Both the position numbers and the translations under genes were made by a program. This document shows, piece after piece, positions 17,767-24,471 of a stretch of 24,471 nt of DNA; position 1 is the first letter of the stretch, and every line of letters begins with the position of its first letter. A model generated the notes under the pieces. The model saw nothing but the letters and a program-made list of their open reading frames with translations. It did not search any database and was not told the DNA's origin. Source of the stretch: a virus; IMG/VR virus record IMGVR_UViG_3300030106_005397, positions 1-24,471 of that record. One strand, written 5' to 3'.

Positions 17767-19541
17767 TACTGAGTACTAGCTCCAAAAGTGTTTGAAAAGC
17801 TGGCATTGCCCTGCATTGAGCGTGCTCGCGCATTTTCATACTGTACAATTCTACGTTTTTCGTCATCAGAAAGTCCTTCCCACTCTTCATCTTTCATGTG
17901 GGGAGGTTTAATAGGTTCATCTTCTAATGGACCCATATCTTCTGGACGCAACCCTGCTATTTGGGCAAGCATATCATCTTGTTCACGGCCTGCGGGAGGA
18001 ACCCTAGGCGTCATACCAGGAATTTCATAAAGACGATCCGCAGCCCCATCACCATCTCTATCACTAGGAGTCGGCGAAACTGGTATTCTTGCTACGCCTT
18101 GAGTAAGCGGATCGATACCTCCGGGGGGTGCCTGCTCTTCTGGAGACATCGGCGTCATACGATTTTGCAACAATGCCTGACCTTCAGGAGTGTCAATAAA
18201 GTCAACTCCCTCTGGCTCTTCATAGGTTGGCGGTGCTCCCTCTATCTGTCCACGGGCATCACCAAACGCTTTGGCTCTTTCTCTCAAGAATGCCGCAGAA
18301 ACAGCGTCTTTCGACGGGTCGTCTTGAAACCTCTCTGGCATTCCCTGACCATCAAACAGCCCTTCAATGTCCTGATCTGTCGGCGTCATATCAGGAATAG
18401 CTTCAGGTTGCTCTCCAGGAACTCCGGTCATTGGAAGTTCAGGACGCTGTTCGGGAGTTGTAGGCTTAGGACGGACAAAATCAAGACCACTAGGATCTCC
18501 TATCCGCTGATCCGTTACTACATCTGTTTTATCCCTTCTTGCTGGAGCAAACTGATTAGCCAGTTCAGGCATAATTTGATCCAACTGCGGATCTTCTGGC
18601 ATCATATCAGGAATAGCTTCAGGCTGATCTTCGGGAACTCCCGTCATTGGAAGTTCAGGACGCTGTGCCGATTCAGGATCTGCCTCTTCGCCTCTTGGAC
18701 CGAAAATACTTCTTTTTCTAAAACTTGGACCTCTTCCAGGGACAGGAACTAGTCTAGGACGCCGCCTTGATCTTGGCGTTCCCTCGTCTTCTGATTCTTC
18801 TTCTTGTCCCGGCATGGGAAGCTGAAGTCCAGGTTGAGGCTCTTCAGGAGCCGAAGGCTCTTCAGGCGTTGTAGGCGTTTCATCTGGCTCTTCTGGAGGC
18901 GGCTCTCCAAAAGTATTTTCATAAGCATTAAATAGCGTAGGTATTGCCATACTTAAAAGCCCCGCCGCAAGGCCCATCCACCCTGGTTTTTTAGAAAGAG
19001 TCGGGAGCAATTTTTTAACCGCTCCCGGCAAAGCTTTAGGTGAACCCGCTGCCAACGAAGCACCACCTACAGGCACAAAAGGCCTACGAAAACGAGGGCC
19101 AACTGCTTTTGTTTCGCCGCCCATAACAGGGCCGGTATGAACAGCAGATTTAGGAAGAGTAGACCCACGTTTAGCAACGGCTCTTCGCGTAGCAACGGCT
19201 CTTCGCGTTGCGGGGGGGCCACCAATAGTTGCTGGACCTTTTTCTGGAGCCATAAACTTTCTGGCTGGAGCAACAACAGTTGCCAAACCAAGAGCACCAA
19301 AAAGCTCTGGCCCAAATGTTTCTTCTATAGAAGAAAGAGCAGAACCTAAAATACTTTTTTCTTCATCTGAAGTTTCAGGGTCTTGTATAGCTTCTGTTAT
19401 TTCTTTGGCCTGCCTTCTTGCTTCTTGCTGGCCCGTTTCGGTGGAAGTAAAGTGATCGAGCAATTCACTTGCTCCATACCATAAACCTGTTTTTGCAGCG
19501 AGTTTTCCTGCACCCGCTAAAAGTGCTAATGGTGCTGGCAT
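17766..19541 (-). CDS. Pro/Glu-rich virion protein with repeats, 591 aa
   Basis: Residues 1-205 are a folded-looking part with hydrophobic stretches (about 79-92 and 190-204) and two tandem ATRRAV copies. From about 210 to 540 the protein is low-complexity, rich in Pro, Glu, Asp and Gly. An exact-type repeat RPELPMTGVP...QPEAIPDM occurs at 294-315 and 366-387, 72 residues apart. SDRDGDGAADRL (493-504) fits a thrombospondin-3 or EF-like calcium loop (D494, D496, D498, D502). It is probably a flexible internal or ejected virion protein. No enzyme domain is seen. Ribosome binding site AGGGG. Confidence 0.65.
   Translation of the reverse strand: MPAPLALLAGAGKLAAKTGLWYGASELLDHFTSTETGQQEARRQAKEITEAIQDPETSDEEKSILGSALSSIEETFGPELFGALGLATVVAPARKFMAPEKGPATIGGPPATRRAVATRRAVAKRGSTLPKSAVHTGPVMGGETKAVGPRFRRPFVPVGGASLAAGSPKALPGAVKKLLPTLSKKPGWMGLAAGLLSMAIPTLFNAYENTFGEPPPEEPDETPTTPEEPSAPEEPQPGLQLPMPGQEEESEDEGTPRSRRRPRLVPVPGRGPSFRKRSIFGPRGEEADPESAQRPELPMTGVPEDQPEAIPDMMPEDPQLDQIMPELANQFAPARRDKTDVVTDQRIGDPSGLDFVRPKPTTPEQRPELPMTGVPGEQPEAIPDMTPTDQDIEGLFDGQGMPERFQDDPSKDAVSAAFLRERAKAFGDARGQIEGAPPTYEEPEGVDFIDTPEGQALLQNRMTPMSPEEQAPPGGIDPLTQGVARIPVSPTPSDRDGDGAADRLYEIPGMTPRVPPAGREQDDMLAQIAGLRPEDMGPLEDEPIKPPHMKDEEWEGLSDDEKRRIVQYENARARSMQGNASFSNTFGASTQ
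18384..18666. repeat. 67-bp imperfect repeat, 216-bp period
   Basis: Blocks 18384-18450 and 18600-18666 are nearly identical. The 216-bp period is 72 codons, so the reading frame is kept, giving the repeated RPELPMTGVP/QPEAIPDM peptide. Confidence 0.8.
19173..19208. repeat. Tandem 18-bp duplication
   Basis: AGCAACGGCTCTTCGCGT occurs twice without a gap (19173-19190, 19191-19208). It is in frame and gives the doubled ATRRAV peptide of the 591-aa protein. This is a probable recent slippage. Confidence 0.85.
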
Positions 19542-19549
19542 ATTATCCC

Positions 19550-20452
19550 CTATCTAGGCCCTTGCCCTAAAATTCCACGCTTAACATTACTTAAGTATTC
19601 TAAATTCAAATCTGGAAGTCCCCCAATTCCAAGCAACCCCCCTGCCAACGCACCTGCCGCTTTCGCACCCCCCCTTACATAGGGATTAGGAACCTTACCT
19701 AATACTGAAGCAATTCCTTTTACGATACCTGCGCCTGAAGCTCCACCTGCAACTCCACCACCCAAAACTGCTGCACCAGTTTGAATATTCCTTCCCGCCT
19801 TAAGACCCTGATCTACAGCATCTTCTACTAAGGCTATTTGATTATTGTATTCAGCGGTAGAAATCACACCTGACTGCTCAAGCTGCCTCAGTTGCGTCAT
19901 CAACTCTCTACTTTTTTCTACACGTTCTTCTCTGTCAGGAAGCTCTGCAATCCTGGCGATTGCCTGTTGTATCCCTTGGCGTCCAGTAATAGCCGATCTG
20001 CCCGGAGCAACGCCACCCGGAGTAGCACCTCCCGCTGCCGTAATACTAGAATCAAGCCCACGGTATGCAGGTCTGGACATGACCCTTCTTTCAGCCCGTT
20101 GATACTTTTGTTCTGGCGTAAGCAGATCGTATTCAGGTCCGGTCATAGTTGCCACTAGCGTAGCAATATCCGTTTCTGCATCCCGAAGTTTTGTATACTC
20201 TTCCTCCCGCTTTAGACGCAGACCTCGACCAATCTCCTGAGACGTTCGACTTAAAAGTTCTGGCCGAGCATTACGATAGTAACCTTTATTGAGCTTGTTC
20301 ATTATGTCACCATAGTCTGCGGTAACCGAAGCCCTCATAAGGTCTTTGGCAAGTTCCCTTTCGGAATTTTCCTCACGCGCCTGAGCATATTGCTGAACGC
20401 CGTACGACGCCGTTCTTCCTAGGTTTGCAAGAGTAGATAAATCTAGTGGCAT
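19550..20452 (-). CDS. Helical virion protein with Gly/Ala-rich membrane segment, 300 aa
   Basis: Residues about 20-140 are charged helices. A Gly/Ala/Pro linker follows (140-155), then another helix region (157-215). Residues 220-285 are Gly/Ala-rich and hydrophobic (AAVLGGGVAGGASGAGIV, AAGALAGGLLGIGG), able to insert in membranes. This suits an ejected internal protein that helps DNA cross the envelope. No family is recognised. RBS AGAAGGG is set rather far upstream. It lies between two other internal-protein genes. Confidence 0.65.
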   Translation of the reverse strand: MPLDLSTLANLGRTASYGVQQYAQAREENSERELAKDLMRASVTADYGDIMNKLNKGYYRNARPELLSRTSQEIGRGLRLKREEEYTKLRDAETDIATLVATMTGPEYDLLTPEQKYQRAERRVMSRPAYRGLDSSITAAGGATPGGVAPGRSAITGRQGIQQAIARIAELPDREERVEKSRELMTQLRQLEQSGVISTAEYNNQIALVEDAVDQGLKAGRNIQTGAAVLGGGVAGGASGAGIVKGIASVLGKVPNPYVRGGAKAAGALAGGLLGIGGLPDLNLEYLSNVKRGILGQGPR

Positions 20453-20456
20453 AGTA

Positions 20457-23400
20457 TTAAGCCCTTCTGGATCTTCCCCATTTATTGAGATCGATACCGC
20501 TGTTACCTACGCTTGATGCCAACGACATCGTAATAAATTCTTCGCGAGAAATTTTGCCCTCTTCATATTGCTTTGCCCACAGCTTGTCTTGTTTTTCTAC
20601 ATCCGCCCCCCTGTAATGCGAAGACCGTCTAAAGGCTAAAGAGTTTTTGCCTTCATAGGGGATATTTAGTCGCTGCGCTATCTCATCAAGAATTGGCTTA
20701 CTGACCTTGTCTCTAGGCGTAAAACCTTTTTGGAACAACACATCTAATATAGCTGGATGCCAAGAAGACTCAATTTGGCGGTCGTTATGTCCGCTCATTC
20801 CTATACCAAGAGCCGCTGATATACCCGAAATACCCGCGCCTATTGCAGCACCTATTCCAGTTCCAATAACAGGAACAACAGATCCTATTGCGGCTCCCTG
20901 AGAAGCACCTTTTGCAATAGAGCCAAGAGCACCGGGAAGGACTTCTCCAGCAACTTCTCCCGCCGCCAAGAATCCAGCAGCCTGTTTCATCTTTGATGGG
21001 TCAAACCACTTCGGCGGTTTTGTTGCTGCCATCTGGTCAAGAATTTCTTTATCGGTAAACCCTTGTGCCCTTAATTGAATTGCTCCTGGGTCGGTTCCAA
21101 TATTAAAGTCTTTGGGTATTTGTACGATGTCGCCAGCGGCATTTTTGTACTGGAACATGCCCTCGACAACAGTGCCGTCGTCATTGTAAACGTTTGAGAA
21201 ATCTGCGTCTTTAAGACCCGGAATATTACGGAGTGTTTGGGGAACGTTATAAATATCCTGACCCCACGATGGTGTTCCTGTTCCCGGCCCCGCGCCTGCC
21301 CCTGGCTGTCCATCGCCACCAAAAAGACCACCGACAAGATTAAATCCGTCAGGACCAAGCATATTCATGACGCCCTGGAAGAGTGCTCTTTGGTCAGCAG
21401 ATTTGATGCTTTGCTCAAGCTGTTTTATTTTGAATTCAGATTCAGATTTTGAAATTTCAAGCCCTGCAACATTAATGAGCTTGTCGATGTTGTCTCTTAT
21501 TCTCTCATCAGACTCTCTACGTATTCTGGATTGCTCTGCTAGAACCTTGCCTTTGAATTCACCGATCGCAGCCTGTGCATCTCCAGACTCCAACCCGACA
21601 AGGCCAAGTCTATTCAGGTCTTCCAGTAGCTGCTCTTGTGCCCGTTCAGCCTCAGTTGACAACTGATTTAAATCATCAGCGGCAATGTTGTCGATGCCGT
21701 CTTGTGTCTCCGAGGCGTCTCTTAGATACGTGACAATATCATTAATTGTATCGTCCGTATCTGGCATCACTGGCTTTGTAGCAGTTTCTGCAAATTGCTC
21801 TGGGCCTTCTTGGGTAAATACCCTTGGGGTGCCGTCGATGTCTAAATCTGTATTGTCATCAAAGCCATCGTTATCAGCATCTACCCATCCTGAAGGAATA
21901 CCTTCGTCTACTCCTGGGCCTTGCCGTGCTTGCCAATTGCTGTCACCCCCCTGCTGCGACCAAGCTTGCTGTGCTGCCTGAATATCTTCTTCGTTAAGGC
22001 CGCGATTCTTCCACTGCATCAACGTTTTTGTATAAGTATCCCCATCTCCTGATTGAGCAAGAAGCGGAAGTTGCGTACTTAGCCACTCAGAAAACTCGTC
22101 TTGAAGAACCCCATACTCAGCTTCCTCAAGGCGAGTTGTTGCATTAGCAATTAAAGCAGACACTTCATTGGGAGTGTACCCCTCTTGGAGAAGCTGTGCG
22201 CGAGTAGCGTCTTCATCAAATGTGCCAGACTGCATTTGGTTAAAGGTGGTATCACCAGCCGCTATCCCTTCTGTTGCTTCTTTTCTGGCCTCTTGAATGA
22301 TGCGTTCTACTTGTTCAGGGGTATACCCTTGATCTGCTAACGCAGTTCGCAGGTACGGCTCTCCCGTTGCGGGGTCATAGTCTTCAAACCCCATCTGGGT
22401 GGCTATTGATCCAATAACCTCTCTAAAGGGATCTTGGGTTAAACCAACATCTCCCTCGCCAACTTCTTGATCTGTTACTTCTCCTGGCGGATCACCAGCG
22501 GCAAGGGGAGGTGGAACGGGTTTGGCTAAAGGAGGATTAAGGATGGTATTAACAACGCCCTTAATATGCTCTTTGTTGTTGCGAGAAAGAAGTTCTTCAG
22601 GGATAGAATCCAAGTATTCAAGATTAAGAATGCCTTGACCAGATGCTATTGATTGAGCAACGGCATTTACATTTTCACCTGTCCACTTGCCTCGCAGAAT
22701 ATTTCCTAACTCTGGCGTGGCATCAAGCTGGTCTATTACATAGTCCCTGTATGACTTGTGTGGCGCAGCAAAAGCTTTATTGCGCTGATCATCACTAAGG
22801 CCCTGAAGGTATGTTTTGTATCCATCTAAATGTTGCTGATAATATTGTTCTGAAGGAGCTTGCCCATACCTAGTTCTCTGGTCACCCAGAGTAGATATCA
22901 TCGACTCAATATTAGAATTAATTTGTTGATCTATAGGGTCTACTGGGGGAGGAGGGGCAAAGCTCTGCCCGAATTGTAACTGGTCATCAAAGTTTATGAT
23001 GCCGTCTTGATTGTAATCAAAGTTGACATTAAAATTTGGATCGCCCTGACTAGAACCAAATGCCGCACTAAACATCGCACTTTGACTTTTAGCCTCTTCG
23101 CTAGGGAAAGAGGGACCAGGAGGCTGGCCTTGCTGTCCAGGGCCTGAAGGTTCTTGTACCGCCCCAGGAGATGGCGGAGGGGGAGGAGGGGCCATTGATG
23201 CTACTCCTCCCGTATGTGTTACTCCTCCGGTTGCGGGGTCATACTGATACTGCATCCCTCCAGCTTGGCCAGTTTCGACGAGCTTATTGGTAATATCCTC
23301 TATACCATTTGAGCCAAGATCGGCACCGCTATCAGGCGTCCAAACAAGGTTTCCTTGGGCATCATCCCTAAAACTCCCTGGCTGGCCGTGCCATTGAACT

Positions 23401-23462
23401 TTTCGCCCTTTATAGGGAGCGGCAGCTGCTCGATTAAATTTTGTTCTATCAACACCGTTCAT
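20457..23462 (-). CDS. Very large virion protein with EF-hand-like and glycine-zipper parts, 1001 aa
   Basis: Residues 87-125 are Pro/Gln-rich. D149-x-N151-x-D153-G-x-I-N157-x2-D160 is a canonical EF-hand or dockerin-type calcium loop, and D528-x-D530-x-D532-G with D536 and D539 a second, thrombospondin-3-like one. Short helical modules with G(Y/F)Tpeq at about 374-394, 423-443 and 798-812, plus RGLNEED at about 487, look like repeated UBA-type units. Residues 605-695 are coiled coil. Residues 828-888 are a glycine-zipper hydrophobic stretch (VVPVIGTGIGAAIGAGISG). Probably ejected or internal, with membrane-active and calcium-stabilised parts. RBS AAAGG. Confidence 0.65.
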   Translation of the reverse strand: MNGVDRTKFNRAAAAPYKGRKVQWHGQPGSFRDDAQGNLVWTPDSGADLGSNGIEDITNKLVETGQAGGMQYQYDPATGGVTHTGGVASMAPPPPPPSPGAVQEPSGPGQQGQPPGPSFPSEEAKSQSAMFSAAFGSSQGDPNFNVNFDYNQDGIINFDDQLQFGQSFAPPPPVDPIDQQINSNIESMISTLGDQRTRYGQAPSEQYYQQHLDGYKTYLQGLSDDQRNKAFAAPHKSYRDYVIDQLDATPELGNILRGKWTGENVNAVAQSIASGQGILNLEYLDSIPEELLSRNNKEHIKGVVNTILNPPLAKPVPPPLAAGDPPGEVTDQEVGEGDVGLTQDPFREVIGSIATQMGFEDYDPATGEPYLRTALADQGYTPEQVERIIQEARKEATEGIAAGDTTFNQMQSGTFDEDATRAQLLQEGYTPNEVSALIANATTRLEEAEYGVLQDEFSEWLSTQLPLLAQSGDGDTYTKTLMQWKNRGLNEEDIQAAQQAWSQQGGDSNWQARQGPGVDEGIPSGWVDADNDGFDDNTDLDIDGTPRVFTQEGPEQFAETATKPVMPDTDDTINDIVTYLRDASETQDGIDNIAADDLNQLSTEAERAQEQLLEDLNRLGLVGLESGDAQAAIGEFKGKVLAEQSRIRRESDERIRDNIDKLINVAGLEISKSESEFKIKQLEQSIKSADQRALFQGVMNMLGPDGFNLVGGLFGGDGQPGAGAGPGTGTPSWGQDIYNVPQTLRNIPGLKDADFSNVYNDDGTVVEGMFQYKNAAGDIVQIPKDFNIGTDPGAIQLRAQGFTDKEILDQMAATKPPKWFDPSKMKQAAGFLAAGEVAGEVLPGALGSIAKGASQGAAIGSVVPVIGTGIGAAIGAGISGISAALGIGMSGHNDRQIESSWHPAILDVLFQKGFTPRDKVSKPILDEIAQRLNIPYEGKNSLAFRRSSHYRGADVEKQDKLWAKQYEEGKISREEFITMSLASSVGNSGIDLNKWGRSRRA

Positions 23463-23471
23463 AATGAGCCT

Positions 23472-24471
23472 TTAAGTAACCCCGGCTTGTGGTTTTCTCA
23501 TACGTCCAATGGGCTTGTAGACTGCTGTAGCACGGCGAACGCTAATCTCTTCGCTGGCATTAGCATTCTGGTACTGCAACTGAACAACGGGATCGTATCC
23601 TGTTAGATCAGTATCCTCAATAGCGACAAGATCATCGGGGGCAATAGACGATTCTCCAATGACAAAAGAGCCTATCGCATCGAACCCGCCGCCCTGATTA
23701 AACGTCGTTGTTACTCCTACAATTCCCGGCGATGAATAGGTGATGCTGACTTCATAGTTGCCAAGAATATCAAAGCTGTTTCTTACAAACAGCCACCGTA
23801 GCATAACGTCTTGCCCCATAGCAGGGGATGCGGCTGTCTTGAAATAAGAGTTTATTGCTTTGACTGTAGTGCCGTCTGTGTCGTTGAGGCCGTCTTCATG
23901 CTTATAGAGAAAGCCATCGGCCTCATCTCCTGACACAGGAACATTGTCTACAAGACCAGCAGAGGTAATGGAACTATTGAGTCCCGCATCCCACGGAGGG
24001 TAGAATATTCCTCGCAAGTAGTCATAGACGATGATATGATTCATTGTCGTCTGTGTCGTACCATACGGCACGTAAAACCAGACTTCGTTTTTTTGTTCGT
24101 ATGCAATGGCAAAGCTTTTACTCAAGCGCGAGGTATTGATGCTATCCCAATACCGATCTCCATCCAGGCGTCCTGAGATTTTAATACTGTCTACGCCATT
24201 GAAAGCGTAGATGCCGTCCTTCCTGATGTATAGCTGTATCTCGCCACTACCGGGAACTCTTACCGTAACAAGAGATCTGTTAGATACGGTCCCTGCATTT
24301 GTAAGTGGCGTCCTGTTAAATGGTAAAACAGCATTTCCTGTAGGCTTTAGGCCAAAGATAGTATCCTTGGTGTGGACTGCCAGCATCGTCCCAATCTTCT
24401 TGAGGCCCGTTACTTCAGACCCAAAATCATAGTATCCATCGGCGTCCCACGTAGTAATGTCTGAAACATCG
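23472..24471 (-). CDS. Beta-rich head-tail or tail structural protein, 5' end off window
   Basis: The frame stays open to the right edge of the window, so the N-terminus is missing; at least 332 residues remain. The sequence is all-beta with repeated blade-like pieces (TIFGLKPTG, IRKDGIYAFNGVDSIKI, WFYVPYG, IIVYDYLRGIFYPPW), suggesting a beta-propeller. Such proteins occur in podovirus tails and as DNA-stabilising or hub proteins after the portal, in the spirit of P22 gp10-like proteins, but no specific match is certain. The TAA stop lies inside the AAAGG of the next gene. Confidence 0.65.
   Translation of the reverse strand, partial: DVSDITTWDADGYYDFGSEVTGLKKIGTMLAVHTKDTIFGLKPTGNAVLPFNRTPLTNAGTVSNRSLVTVRVPGSGEIQLYIRKDGIYAFNGVDSIKISGRLDGDRYWDSINTSRLSKSFAIAYEQKNEVWFYVPYGTTQTTMNHIIVYDYLRGIFYPPWDAGLNSSITSAGLVDNVPVSGDEADGFLYKHEDGLNDTDGTTVKAINSYFKTAASPAMGQDVMLRWLFVRNSFDILGNYEVSITYSSPGIVGVTTTFNQGGGFDAIGSFVIGESSIAPDDLVAIEDTDLTGYDPVVQLQYQNANASEEISVRRATAVYKPIGRMRKPQAGVT

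Noticed and set aside
17961-18752. 263-aa + strand frame antisense to the 591-aa gene
   Set aside because: Arg/Ser/Cys-rich shadow whose repeats mirror those of the real gene.

Overview
This window looks like part of a tailed double-stranded DNA bacteriophage genome. The evidence is a left arm of densely packed small genes on the + strand, facing a right arm of large virion-protein and lysis genes on the - strand. There is no rRNA, tRNA, CRISPR array, IS element or integrase. Shine-Dalgarno sites are strong, and many genes are coupled by ATGA, GTGA, TAGTG or TAATG overlaps. A fiber with a C1q-like tip, very large low-complexity virion proteins and the absence of a recognisable tail-tape or tube set suggest a short-tailed phage, perhaps aquatic. 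That is inference: terminase, portal, capsid and polymerase genes are not in the window.

Layout. 1-712 is non-coding: an A/C-rich, G/T-poor stretch, then a dense control region with three 20-bp iteron-like imperfect palindromes, several other palindromes, a good sigma70-type promoter and a leader hairpin. It drives one isolated gene (713-1486) that ends at a strong terminator. 1683-4163 is an operon of small, mostly unrecognised early genes. 4267-6140 holds a short C5-cytosine methyltransferase-like gene, a small basic protein, a PAPS-reductase-like PP-loop protein with four extra cysteines, and a zinc-ribbon protein, possibly a DNA-modification cassette. 6186-7598 carries an HTH protein, a SWIM zinc finger, other small zinc-binding proteins and an RMF-like peptide. 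7577-9190 is a recombination block (Rad52-like annealing protein, ribbon-helix-helix-like protein, HNH-like protein, RusA resolvase) with a terminator inside it.

9564-9957 has no convincing gene but is packed with predicted structure: a candidate small RNA of about 100 nt with its own -10 box and terminator, a GNRA-type hairpin, a G-rich-loop hairpin, and a nearly perfect 78-nt three-way junction. This is the most unusual part of the window. The last + strand gene (10124-10444) runs tail-to-tail into the late operon, overlapping it by 22 bp.

The late operon is read leftward from the right edge: beta-rich head-tail protein (cut by the edge), 1001-aa, 300-aa, 591-aa and 954-aa probable internal or ejected virion proteins, a C1q-tipped fiber, small proteins, a staphylococcal-nuclease-like enzyme, membrane proteins including a 3TM holin, and an M15 peptidase endolysin. 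Two late genes of 51 and about 55 codons fit exactly between their neighbours through overlapping start and stop codons.
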